A stretch of DNA of 64,000 bases from Flavobacterium sp. KACC 22763. Its GTDB lineage: Bacteria > Bacteroidota > Bacteroidia > Flavobacteriales > Flavobacteriaceae. Below, piece by piece: positions 35,143-44,401 of this stretch. The first letter of the stretch is position 1. Every line of letters begins with the position of its first letter. The notes under the pieces were generated by a model. That model was given only the letters and a program-made list of their open reading frames with translations. It was not told the DNA's origin and did not search any database. A program made the position numbers and the translations under genes. The DNA lies in assembly GCF_028736155.1 (NCBI RefSeq), contig NZ_CP117879.1:5208001-5272000 (forward strand), written 5' to 3'.

Positions 35143-35384
35143 AAAATAAGCGGTTGGATAGGGAAACAAAAAAAGTGAAATTTCTAATCGGTACCAGCGA
35201 TTTGAAATCCCACTTTGTGTTCCAAAAAAAAAGTGACAAAAAATTAAAAAGCTCTCTATTAGAAAACCTTGCCTAAACTAAAAATTATTAGTAACAATAT
35301 TAGTTTAAAATTAAGTGATGACTATGGGTATTTATACCTGTTTTTGTAAACGGTTAAAGATTTCGAGTAGTTGGGGTGCAAAGG

Positions 35385-35849
35385 TTATTGTAATGCAGAT
35401 TTCTTTAATTCGATTACGCCTTGGATATATTTTATTAATTCTTCTTTGGTAACGGCAAAAGGAGCTTTTTCTGCTTCGAATTCCAAATATAAATTAGCAA
35501 TGCTTTCGGCATCTAGATTTTGAGTAAGGTAATGATGCTCTGCATATTGTATAAGATGGTCTACAAAAAGTTCGCGCTGTTTTCCTTTTTCAATGGTTTC
35601 GAGATCACCTTCTTTTATTTTTTCGATTACAGATTCTGGCAAATCTATTGTGAGATACATGCAGTCAACAGCAACTTTCGAAAGCATTTCTTTGGGGACT
35701 CTTCCTGTTGCATCGCAGTATGCGCATGGTGCAGGACTCCATTTTAACTGGCGATTTAAACGGCGGATATCATCCCAATCAACAAATCTTTTTCCAAGAC
35801 ATCTCGGACATTTTGTATCTGATCTTCTAAAAAAATTAAAAATGTTCAT
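35385..35849 (-). CDS. Small protein with DnaJ-type zinc-binding cysteine pairs
   Basis: The 154-residue protein starts with CPRCLGKRF (about 14-22) and CAYCDATGRV (about 42-51), two CxxC pairs in the CxxCxGxG style of DnaJ zinc fingers. They probably bind one zinc ion. The rest is helical and acidic with no known domain (SVIEKIKEGDLETIEKGKQR, FEAEKAPFAVTKEELIKYIQ). There is no J domain, so it is not a DnaJ. Function unknown; it may be an RNA- or protein-binding accessory factor. Confidence 0.7.
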   Translation of the reverse strand: MNIFNFFRRSDTKCPRCLGKRFVDWDDIRRLNRQLKWSPAPCAYCDATGRVPKEMLSKVAVDCMYLTIDLPESVIEKIKEGDLETIEKGKQRELFVDHLIQYAEHHYLTQNLDAESIANLYLEFEAEKAPFAVTKEELIKYIQGVIELKKSALQ

Positions 35850-36104
35850 TGGTGTTTTAGGGGCTTAGTGGTTCGGTTGGCGCGAATTTAAATAATTAAG
35901 TAAGAAAAGTTTCTTAGTTTGCCATTTTTTTTAAGAAAAGAATTAACAAAATTTCAATTTTGAGTAATTGCTGTAAATTTAAAACAAATGAAAATAATAG
36001 TTTTTAAGATTTGAAATCTTTGCAATTGCTATGAATAGGGGCTTGCGATTGCGTTAAATATAGCGCAAAAAATGAAGCTCAGCCAATAAGCTGAATTTTT
36101 CAAA

Positions 36105-36140
36105 AATTATCTAATTATCAAAATTGACAAATTATCTAAT
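36105..36140. repeat. AT-rich dispersed repeat at a gene 3' end (copy 1)
   Basis: This 36-base sequence carries ATTATCTAAT at both ends. It recurs with three differences at 40311-40345. In each place it overlaps the stop-codon region of a minus-strand gene. Confidence 0.6.
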
Positions 36141-36845
36141 CGAAAGATTATTTAGAAGAATCTGATACTTTCTTCCCACAGGAACAATATCGCCATTTGA
36201 CATAGTAAGATTTTTTGCAGTGACAGCAGAAATTTTAGTGGTATTTACAATATAAGACCGATGAACCTGCAGAAAATGTGCACAATCAATTTCGGCACTT
36301 ATACTCGCAAGCGAACCGTAAATGACAATTGGAGATTTTAGTTTGCAATTGTATAATTTCATGTAATTGCCCAGGCTTTCGATGTATAAAATATCAGAAA
36401 GAGGCGTTTCAATTACTTGTCCGTTGGAGCGGTAAGAAAGGACTTTTTCGTCGTCGCTGTTTTCTTTTTTAAGGTTATTTCCAGAATGATAGGTTTTGGC
36501 TTTTTCGATCGCTTTTGAGAATTTATCGAATGAAATGGGTTTCATTAAATAATCAATCGCATCATTTTGAAAAGCCGAAAGCGCAAAGTCAGAATAAGCC
36601 GTTGTTACAATCGTAATTGGGCGCTTGGGCTGGAGTTCCATTAATTCTACACCCGAAATTACAGGCATATTAATATCGAGAAAAATAATATCGTATTGGT
36701 TTTCGTTGAGCAGTTTTATGGCTTCCATACCATTAAAAGCACTTCCAGAATGTTCCAGTTCGTCAAATTTAGAAATATGCGAAATCAAGGCTTTGTGCGC
36801 CGGCGATTCGTCATCGATTATTAGACAGCGGTAGGTAAGTGCCAT
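36132..36845 (-). CDS. LytTR-type response regulator
   Basis: The 237-residue protein has a receiver domain (about 4-120) with acidic pocket D11/D12, phospho-acceptor D57 in IIFLDINMP, and T in IVTTAYSD. A LytTR DNA-binding domain (about 138-237) carries IETPLSDILYIESLGNYMKL and FLQVHRSYIVNTTKI. It should respond to the adjacent LytS-like kinase, whose 3' end overlaps its start by 25 bases. LytTR proteins bind pairs of direct repeats; a candidate pair lies upstream of the kinase gene (37877-37912). Confidence 0.92.
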   Translation of the reverse strand: MALTYRCLIIDDESPAHKALISHISKFDELEHSGSAFNGMEAIKLLNENQYDIIFLDINMPVISGVELMELQPKRPITIVTTAYSDFALSAFQNDAIDYLMKPISFDKFSKAIEKAKTYHSGNNLKKENSDDEKVLSYRSNGQVIETPLSDILYIESLGNYMKLYNCKLKSPIVIYGSLASISAEIDCAHFLQVHRSYIVNTTKISAVTAKNLTMSNGDIVPVGRKYQILLNNLSIR

Positions 36846-37903
36846 ATACTCAATTTTACGATAAAGATATCTTTTTCTTTTTTACAGCTCAAATCATGTT
36901 TCAGACGATAAACTTCCAAACGTCTTTTTAAGTTTTCAATTCCAATTCCCGTGCTTGAAAGACGTGATCCCGAATCGAGATAATTGTTTTTTAAGGTAAA
37001 AACAACGCTTCGGCAATTTACCTTCAAATCAAGATTAATAAAAGGTTCGGCGGTTTCGGCAGAAAACTTTACTGCATTTTCTACCAAAGGAAGAAAGAAC
37101 AAAGGCGGAATCTCGATTTGGTCATGAACGCCTTCAATTTTTTGCGTTACGGCAAGTCTTTCGTTTCTAAACGTATAATATTCAATGTATTTTTTGATAA
37201 AGGCAATTTCTTCCTGCATTAAAACAAAGTCTTTCTTAGAAGCTTCAATCTGATAACGCAGCAAATCTGAAAGATTCAGTATTCGATCTGGAACTTTTTC
37301 TGGTTCTAATAAAGCTTCTCCGTAAAGATTATTCATAGCATTCAATAAAAAATGCGGATTCAGCTGTTGTTTTAAAAACGAAAGCTCCGATTTGAAATTC
37401 ATAATATCTTTATCGGCCTGACTCATTTTTTTGCTAATAACAATATGCAGAAAATAAAAAAAGCAACCGTTTATAATAAGCGATACAATCTGAAGAGTTT
37501 TTAAATTTCCCAATTCGACAAGCGGAAGGAACCAATTCATGAAGAAATAAAAACAAGTCCAATAAGCCGCAAGAAGCGTGAAAAAGATTTTAAACCTTTT
37601 ATGGAATAAAAAAGGCTTAATGATGCAGATGTTAAAAATCGTAATCCAGACAATACACGGAAAATATCCCATGGCAATTTTACTCAGAATATAAGACCAG
37701 CTGTGTCCGTCAAGTCTTACTTCGTCATAAATACAGGCCAAAATAACTAAGTAAACAAGTGTATTTACGATTAGGTTTCGTAGAAAAAAGTTCTGGTAGA
37801 TTTTTGCAATTGTCATAGCGGCAAAAATAATACAATCGTATAGTTTGTAGGTATTTATAAAGAAAAATTTATACCAACGCCATTCGTATAAATCATACGC
37901 CAT
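36821..37903 (-). CDS. LytS-like sensor histidine kinase
   Basis: The product has four N-terminal membrane helices (about 35-155), then a His-kinase domain of the LytS type with the phospho-accepting His in LKQQLNPHFLLNAMNNLYGE, and an ATPase part with FFLPLVENAVKFSAE and STGIGIENLKRRLEVYR. Start choice is uncertain. ATG 37903 gives 360 residues but lies inside a direct repeat. ATG 37816 gives 331 residues, begins MTIAKIYQNFFLRN before the first membrane helix, and leaves the repeat as an operator. The signal sensed is unknown. Confidence 0.88.
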   Translation of the reverse strand: MAYDLYEWRWYKFFFINTYKLYDCIIFAAMTIAKIYQNFFLRNLIVNTLVYLVILACIYDEVRLDGHSWSYILSKIAMGYFPCIVWITIFNICIIKPFLFHKRFKIFFTLLAAYWTCFYFFMNWFLPLVELGNLKTLQIVSLIINGCFFYFLHIVISKKMSQADKDIMNFKSELSFLKQQLNPHFLLNAMNNLYGEALLEPEKVPDRILNLSDLLRYQIEASKKDFVLMQEEIAFIKKYIEYYTFRNERLAVTQKIEGVHDQIEIPPLFFLPLVENAVKFSAETAEPFINLDLKVNCRSVVFTLKNNYLDSGSRLSSTGIGIENLKRRLEVYRLKHDLSCKKEKDIFIVKLSIWHLPTAV

Positions 37904-37912
37904 TGGTATAAA
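37877..37912. promoter_or_regulatory. Direct repeat with 20-base period upstream of the lytS/lytR pair
   Basis: ACGCCATTCGTATAAA (37877-37892) and ACGCCATTGGTATAAA (37897-37912) differ at one position and are spaced two helical turns apart. This layout is typical of LytTR regulator binding sites. It would lie at about 60-95 bases before the later start at 37816. Confidence 0.5.
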
Positions 37913-37986
37913 ATTGCTGTTAAAATAGGGATGTCTGCTTTATTTTTGATCTTGAGTTTCTATAATCTTTTTAATAATAAATAAAA

Positions 37987-38232
37987 ATGCACCAGTTTAA
38001 AGAATTACAAGAAGCAGAGAGTGTTGTGGAAATTTTTAAAACAAATATCCAGGAAGAATCTGATCGGGATTATATCATGACGGTTATACAAAATCAGTTT
38101 CCAGATTATAAAATCAATTTTGATCTGGAAGATTGCGATAAAATTTTACGAATTGAAGGTTTTGATTTGCAATACGATAATGTTGTGAATTATGTATCTA
38201 GTTTGGGCTATACTTGCATAAGACTAGAATAA
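37987..38232 (+). CDS. Hypothetical protein, 81 aa
   Basis: This small acidic protein shows no membrane helix or signal. It has a predicted helix-strand pattern (ESVVEIFKTNIQEESDRDYI, then strands FPDYKINFDLEDC and ILRIEGFDLQYD). Such a pattern suits a ferredoxin-like metal- or ligand-binding domain, but there is no CxxC motif. I do not recognise it. It has an ATG preceded by AATAAATAAAA and is divergent from the lytS gene. Confidence 0.6.
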   Translation: MHQFKELQEAESVVEIFKTNIQEESDRDYIMTVIQNQFPDYKINFDLEDCDKILRIEGFDLQYDNVVNYVSSLGYTCIRLE

Positions 38233-38478
38233 TGTTTTTATAAAAACACAGTCAAAATCGGGTAAAAGTACGCAGCTGTATTTCTTTTTTTTGTAAGTAT
38301 TTTGTATGATATTCTAATTTTAAAAATAAATCTGGAATGCTAAGTTTTATACTTTCTATCTTTCTTTTTCTTCTCGAACAGTTAATCTGATTTAATTGTT
38401 TTTTGAGGTGTTTTTCCAATAACTTTTTATCAGCTAAAAGGTCTGTTCTTTTGCGTATTATTTTTCTAATTTTACGCC

Positions 38479-40008
38479 ATGAAAAAAAAGTTCCAACTCT
38501 TCGATTTTAGTCAGAAAGTCAATTACAAAAACGAAATTTTAGCGGGTTTAACTGTAGCAATGACTATGATTCCAGAATCGCTGTCGTTTGCTATTTTGGC
38601 TGGATTTCCGCCATTAGTTGGTTTATATGCCGCTTTTATTGCAGGATTGGTTACGGCTATTTTTGGCGGAAGACCCGGAATGATTTCGGGCGGAGCGGGA
38701 GCAACGGTAATTGTTTTGATCGCCTTGATGAAATCGCACGGAATAGAATATGTTTTTGCCGCCGTAGCTCTTGGTGGTGTTGTCCAGATCTGTATTGGAC
38801 TTTTTAAACTAGGAAAATTTATTCGGTTAGTTCCGCAACCCGTAATGTTTGGTTTTGTAAACGGTTTGGCAGTTGTGATTTTTATGTCGCAATTGGAGCA
38901 GTTTAAAACCGTTGTAAATGGACAGGTTTCTTGGCTTCAAGGAACTCCTTTATACATTATGCTAGGCTTGGTTGCTTTGACCATTGCGATTGTTTTAATT
39001 TTTCCGAAGATTACAAAAGCCGTTCCGGCATCTTTAGTGGCTATTATGGTCATTTTTGCTCTGGTAATTGTTTTTAATATCGAAACCAAAACGGTTGAAG
39101 ATATCGCTTCGGTTCAAGGCGGATTTCCTCCGTTTCATATTCCGAATATTCCATTTTCTTTTGAAACTTTAAAAGTAATATTTCCTTATTCGGTAATCGT
39201 TGCAGCCGTTGGTTTGACTGAAGGTTTGCTTACACTGAATTTAGTTGATGAAATTACAGGAACAAGAGGAAATAGCAATAGAGAATGTATTGCACAAGGA
39301 AGCTCAAACATTTTAAACGGTTTTTTCTACGGAATGGGTGGTTGTCCAATGATTGCTCAGACATTAGTAAATCTTGGTGCAGGATCTAGAGCCAGACTTT
39401 CGGGAATTATTGCAGCACTAACCATTTTAATGATTATACTTTTTGGCGCACCTGTAATCGGAAAATTACCAATGGCGGCCTTGGTAGGAGTTATGATGAT
39501 GGTAGCGATTACTACTTTTGAATGGGCAAGCTTCAGGATTATTAATAAGATGCCAAGACACGATATTTTTGTTGGAATTCTAGTGGCTGTAATTACCATT
39601 GTGTTGCATAATCTGGCTTTAGCGGTATTAATAGGCGTAATTATTTCAGCTCTAGTTTTTGCTTGGGAAAGTGCCAAAAGAATCCGTGCACGACATTACA
39701 TTGATGAAAACGGAATAAAACATTATGAAATTTATGGACCGTTATTCTTTGGTTCAACAGCGGCTTTTTTAGAAAAGTTTGATATCAAAAACGACCCCAA
39801 TCATATTATAATCGATTTTAAAGAAAGCCGTGTTTCAGATATGTCGGCCATTGAAGCTTTGAATAATATTACTAAAAAGTACAATCAGTTATATAAAACA
39901 GTAGAGCTACAGCATTTAAGCGAAGATTGCAGACAATTGCTTAAAAATGCTGATGCAGTTATTAAAGTGAATGTTATTGAAGATCCAACGTACAAAGTAG
40001 TGTCTTAA
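38479..40008 (+). CDS. SulP-family anion transporter (SulP/SLC26)
   Basis: The 509-residue protein has about 10-12 membrane helices with SulP signatures: GLTVAMTMIPESLSFAILAG near the start, GLYAAFIAGLVTAIFGGRPG, the GFVNGLAVVIFMSQLEQFK segment and the central SRARLSGIIAALTILM. A C-terminal STAS domain (about 420-509, HIIIDFKESRVSDMSAIEAL) completes the architecture. These transporters carry sulfate, bicarbonate or other anions; the substrate cannot be assigned. The gene is transcribed alone and followed by a hairpin at 40110-40142. Confidence 0.92.
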   Translation: MKKKFQLFDFSQKVNYKNEILAGLTVAMTMIPESLSFAILAGFPPLVGLYAAFIAGLVTAIFGGRPGMISGGAGATVIVLIALMKSHGIEYVFAAVALGGVVQICIGLFKLGKFIRLVPQPVMFGFVNGLAVVIFMSQLEQFKTVVNGQVSWLQGTPLYIMLGLVALTIAIVLIFPKITKAVPASLVAIMVIFALVIVFNIETKTVEDIASVQGGFPPFHIPNIPFSFETLKVIFPYSVIVAAVGLTEGLLTLNLVDEITGTRGNSNRECIAQGSSNILNGFFYGMGGCPMIAQTLVNLGAGSRARLSGIIAALTILMIILFGAPVIGKLPMAALVGVMMMVAITTFEWASFRIINKMPRHDIFVGILVAVITIVLHNLALAVLIGVIISALVFAWESAKRIRARHYIDENGIKHYEIYGPLFFGSTAAFLEKFDIKNDPNHIIIDFKESRVSDMSAIEALNNITKKYNQLYKTVELQHLSEDCRQLLKNADAVIKVNVIEDPTYKVVS

Positions 40009-40067
40009 TAATGGTTAATTGTAAATTATGAATTGTGAATTAATTCACACCTCCCAATATTCTGTAG

Positions 40068-40087
40068 AGACGCACTGCAGTGCGTCT
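40068..40087. repeat. Perfect 20-bp palindrome AGACGCACTGCAGTGCGTCT
   Basis: This GC-rich palindrome lies 60 bases after the SulP stop codon. The AGACGCAC-type palindrome is a word I recall as dispersed in many genomes. Confidence 0.6.
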
Positions 40088-40109
40088 ACGCAAAGTATAT
40101 CAAAGCAAC

Positions 40110-40142
40110 AAACCCGACAGATTTTTAAAATCTATCGGGTTT
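40110..40142. terminator. Hairpin after the SulP gene, possible terminator
   Basis: AAACCCGACAGATTTT pairs with AAAATCTATCGGGTTT at all but one position, and GTTTTTAC follows on the plus strand. Confidence 0.6.
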
Positions 40143-40172
40143 GTTTTTACTTTTTTGCGACATAATGCTTTT

Positions 40173-40303
40173 TGAGTTGCCTCCAGCTTTAGCTGGAGGA
40201 ATATTGATGTTTAAAAAAAAGGGCTTTAGCCGAACTATAATGTTTGGCTAAAGCCTTTCTTTATGATTTTGGAAAACCTCCAGCTAAAGCTGGAGGCAAC
40301 TCA
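40173..40303. repeat. 131-bp element with perfect 27-bp terminal inverted repeats
   Basis: The arms 40173-40199 and 40277-40303 are exact reverse complements. Each arm itself contains the near-palindrome CCTCCAGCTTTAGCTGGAGG. The inside holds a second pair, GGCTTTAGCC/GGCTAAAGCC (40222-40231 / 40246-40255). It has the structure of a REP/MITE-like element, with no coding capacity. Together with the two preceding hairpins it fills the 332-base gap 40009-40340. Confidence 0.8.
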
Positions 40304-40310
40304 GTTTTTT

Positions 40311-40345
40311 AATTTTCTAATTATCAAATTGACACATTATCTAAT
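40311..40345. repeat. AT-rich dispersed repeat at a gene 3' end (copy 2)
   Basis: This sequence is nearly identical to 36105-36140 and reaches into the stop codon of the phosphodiesterase gene. Confidence 0.6.
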
Positions 40346-41546
40346 TTTTGCGTAACGCACTCTCAATATCACTCAATTTTCCATCAATTTCTCCAATTTG
40401 CAAACCTAAAATATGAGCAATTAAAGGATAAACCGAAACGTTCTGAAACGTTTTTACTTTTTTATTGACTTTAAAAGCAGGCCCTTTTGCGTAAAAAATA
40501 GCATGCATATCTTTTTCGTTATTGTCATAACCATGCGTTCCGCCATTTATGTGAGTGCTTTCTTTGCTTACTAAACTCCATCCTTTTTTAGCTTCAATAA
40601 CAAAATCATGTACTCTTGGATTTGTTCCATAATGTAGTCTTTTTGGAACTTCAGTCGATTTCCAGAATTTAATATGTGGCACTTTTTTCAAAGTATTGGC
40701 AATCGAATCTTGATAGCCTGGTTTTGCCTGCAAACTCATAATTGGGTTAATAACGTCTTTATAGCCTAACCATTCTGGTTTTATATAATCCAACACCGCT
40801 ACTTTTTTATCATTGCTGATAGTAGCCATTCCGTGGTCTGAAACGATGATCAAATTGATTTGTTTTCCAATAGGCAATTGATCTAATCTTCTAGATATTT
40901 CGCCCATAATCGAATCCATTTTAATCACTGTTTTTTCAGTTTTTGGCGAAAGCGGACCAAAATTATGACCCGTATGATCTGGTTCGTCAAAATATAAAGT
41001 TACCAAATGCGGACGCTGTTTTTCTGGGAGCTGCAACCATTTCATAACCGTATCGATTCTAGCTCCGTACGGAACTTTACCATCGTAATTTTTGAAATAA
41101 CTCGGATTTCTTTTGTCAATATCAGAACCTGGCCAAAAGAAAGAAGCTGCTTTTACACCTTGTTGTTCAGCCAAGTTCCAAATTGGATTTCCACCATAAA
41201 ATCTTGAATCATTTTTTGCATTACTTGATAAAGAAAAAGACTGATTCAAAGAAGCATCATAAAAAACATTATTGATGATGCCGTGATGATCTGGGTAAAG
41301 TCCAGTTACGATTGAATAATGATTTGGGAAAGTCTTACTTGGATAAGAAGGTTTCATCGATTTTGCATGAACGCCTTCTTTTTCAATCTGCTTTAGATTT
41401 GGGAGATTATACATTTTGCCATAATCCCAGCGAAAGCCATCCATAGAAACTAAAACAACATAATTGTCTTTGGCATTTTGGGCTTGTAAAAAGAATGAAA
41501 GCGAAAGAAAAACTAAAGATAAGAGTGAAGTAAAGTACTTTTTCAT
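40341..41546 (-). CDS. Secreted ENPP-type nucleotide pyrophosphatase/phosphodiesterase
   Basis: I start at ATG 41546 (401 residues), where a signal peptide begins (MKKYFTSLLSLVFLSLSFFLQAQ). A GTG far upstream would begin inside a repeat. The alkaline-phosphatase superfamily core is clear: VVLVSMDGFRWDYG with metal ligand D36, KTFPNHYSIVTGLYPDHHGI with nucleophile T72, TLYFDEPDHTGHNFG and LIIVSDHGM. GGTHGYDNNEKDMHAIFYAKGP completes the metal site. ENPP enzymes hydrolyse nucleotide or phospholipid diesters outside the cytoplasm. The exact substrate is unknown. Confidence 0.9.
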   Translation of the reverse strand: MKKYFTSLLSLVFLSLSFFLQAQNAKDNYVVLVSMDGFRWDYGKMYNLPNLKQIEKEGVHAKSMKPSYPSKTFPNHYSIVTGLYPDHHGIINNVFYDASLNQSFSLSSNAKNDSRFYGGNPIWNLAEQQGVKAASFFWPGSDIDKRNPSYFKNYDGKVPYGARIDTVMKWLQLPEKQRPHLVTLYFDEPDHTGHNFGPLSPKTEKTVIKMDSIMGEISRRLDQLPIGKQINLIIVSDHGMATISNDKKVAVLDYIKPEWLGYKDVINPIMSLQAKPGYQDSIANTLKKVPHIKFWKSTEVPKRLHYGTNPRVHDFVIEAKKGWSLVSKESTHINGGTHGYDNNEKDMHAIFYAKGPAFKVNKKVKTFQNVSVYPLIAHILGLQIGEIDGKLSDIESALRKN

Positions 41547-41626
41547 TTTTAATATTATTGTGAAGTTGCAAAGGTATTGATAACAGATTTTTTTAAAGAA
41601 AAAGAGAATGTTAAATAAAAAAAGGG

Positions 41627-41869
41627 TTGCCACTAATTGCACGAATTTCCACGAATTGTTTTTCTTTTTAGCTACAGATTACACAGATTAAAAGGATTTT
41701 TATTTTATGCAGATCATAGATTATAAAAATTAAATTAATTTGCTTAAATCTGTAAAATCTGCGTGAAAAATTTTTAGTGTATGCAATAAAGAAATCCTTT
41801 TAATCTGTGTAATCTGTGGCAACTTCTTTTAGACAAAGCATTAGTGGAAATTAGTGCAATTAGTGGCAA
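41627..41869. repeat. Concentric double palindrome between groEL and the ENPP gene
   Basis: The outer arms 41627-41652 and 41844-41869 match as reverse complements at 25 of 26 positions (TTGCCACTAATTGCAC family). The inner arms 41671-41699 and 41792-41820 match at 28 of 29 (ACAGATTACACAGATTAAAA family). The centre has weak GCAGAT/ATCTGC complementarity. The 243-bp element carries no gene. Confidence 0.85.
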
Positions 41870-41871
41870 AC

Positions 41872-41904
41872 AAAAAAAAGCGCCAGATAAAATCCAGCGC
41901 TTTT
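41872..41904 (-). terminator. Terminator of groES-groEL
   Basis: On the minus strand AAGCGCTGGAT pairs with ATCTGGCGCTT across a short loop and ends in a run of T, 21 bases after the groEL stop. Confidence 0.9.
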
Positions 41905-41924
41905 AAGTTTTAAGAAGAGAACGA

Positions 41925-43568
<1,644 letters not shown>

Positions 43569-43634
43569 TTAAAGTTTGATTTTGTTTCAAGTTAAATGAA
43601 GTTCTTAATACTTCGTACTTAATACAATATTTTT

Positions 43635-43910
43635 TTAGATAATTGCAAGGATATCGTCCTCACGCATAATCAAATAATCAGTACCTTCTAATTTTAATTC
43701 AGTACCAGCATATTTTCCGTAAAGAACAGTATCACCAACTTTTACAGTCATAGTGTGATCTTTAGTTCCGTTTCCTACTGCAACTACAGTTCCTTTTTGT
43801 GGTTTCTCTTTGGCAGTATCTGGAATAAAAATACCTGAGGCAGTTTTAGTTTCAGCTGCAACAGGCTCAATAAGTACGCGGTCTGAAAGCGGTTTAATGT
43901 TTAAAGCCAT
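43635..43910 (-). CDS. groES: Co-chaperonin GroES (Hsp10)
   Basis: The 91-residue protein caps the GroEL ring. The N-terminal [20 protein letters not shown], the mobile loop region ending in [15 protein letters not shown], and the [20 protein letters not shown] block identify it. It starts at ATG 43910 and precedes groEL in the usual order. A TGGCAC-containing sequence lies about 50-65 bases upstream on the same strand and may be part of its promoter. Confidence 0.97.
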   Translation of the reverse strand: MALNIKPLSDRVLIEPVAAETKTASGIFIPDTAKEKPQKGTVVAVGNGTKDHTMTVKVGDTVLYGKYAGTELKLEGTDYLIMREDDILAII

Positions 43911-43959
43911 GATTTTATATTATTATAAGTTATACGATTTTTTTCTGTTCTATAAACTT

Positions 43960-43974
43960 TCAGAAACTGTGCCA
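43960..43974 (-). promoter_or_regulatory. Possible sigma-54-like -24/-12 element upstream of groES
   Basis: On the minus strand TGGCAC-AGTTT-CTGA resembles the sigma-54 consensus TGGCAC-N5-TTGC in the -24 half, but the GC of the -12 half is missing. It lies 50 bases before the groES start and may instead be another heat-shock element. Confidence 0.3.
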
Positions 43975-44000
43975 TGCTAGAAAAACTGACATTATTTCTT

Positions 44001-44033
44001 AAAAAAAATGCCAGCTTTGACAGGCTGGCATTA
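44001..44033 (-). terminator. Terminator after secG
   Basis: On the minus strand ATGCCAGCC and GGCTGGCAT-type arms (ATGCCAGCCTGTCAAAGCTGGCAT with a short loop) are followed by eight T residues, 20 bases after the secG stop. Confidence 0.9.
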
Positions 44034-44053
44034 GATTTTATATAGAGCTTCTA

Positions 44054-44398
44054 TTATTTAGCTGGTGCTGGAGTTGCAGGAGCTGGTGTAGTTCCTTGCG
44101 CTGGAGCTGCAGGTGCATTTGCTGGAGCTTCAGTTTTGTCAATAATTTTAGATTCTGTATCGCTTAAAGATCCAGAGAAGCTTAAGCTAGAAAGTAAAAT
44201 TAGCACAATTAAAACAGTAGCTAAAGTCCAAGTACTTTTATCTAAAAAGTCAGTTGTTTTTTGTACTCCACCTAACATTTGAGTTCCGCTGATAGTAGAC
44301 GATAATCCGCCTCCTTTAGGGTTTTGTACCATGATAACTACGATCAATAGAAAACAAACTATTGTGATTAAAACTAAAAAAATTGAAAATGTGCTCAT
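44054..44398 (-). CDS. secG: Preprotein translocase subunit SecG
   Basis: SecG is a small inner-membrane partner of SecYE. The 114-residue protein has two helices (about 4-24, FSIFLVLITIVCFLLIVVIM, and about 56-73), joined by the family motif QNPKGGGLSSTISGTQMLGG. A Pro/Ala-rich C-terminal tail (about 88-114) is longer than in E. coli SecG. It lies 3 bases after the large repeat-rich TPR-like gene, so they are co-transcribed, and a terminator follows. Confidence 0.95.
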   Translation of the reverse strand: MSTFSIFLVLITIVCFLLIVVIMVQNPKGGGLSSTISGTQMLGGVQKTTDFLDKSTWTLATVLIVLILLSSLSFSGSLSDTESKIIDKTEAPANAPAAPAQGTTPAPATPAPAK

Positions 44399-44401
44399 TA
44401 C

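Noticed and set aside
41547..41642. GTG start extending the ENPP protein by 32 residues
   Set aside because: The extension lies partly in the concentric repeat and would hide the signal peptide that starts at ATG 41546.
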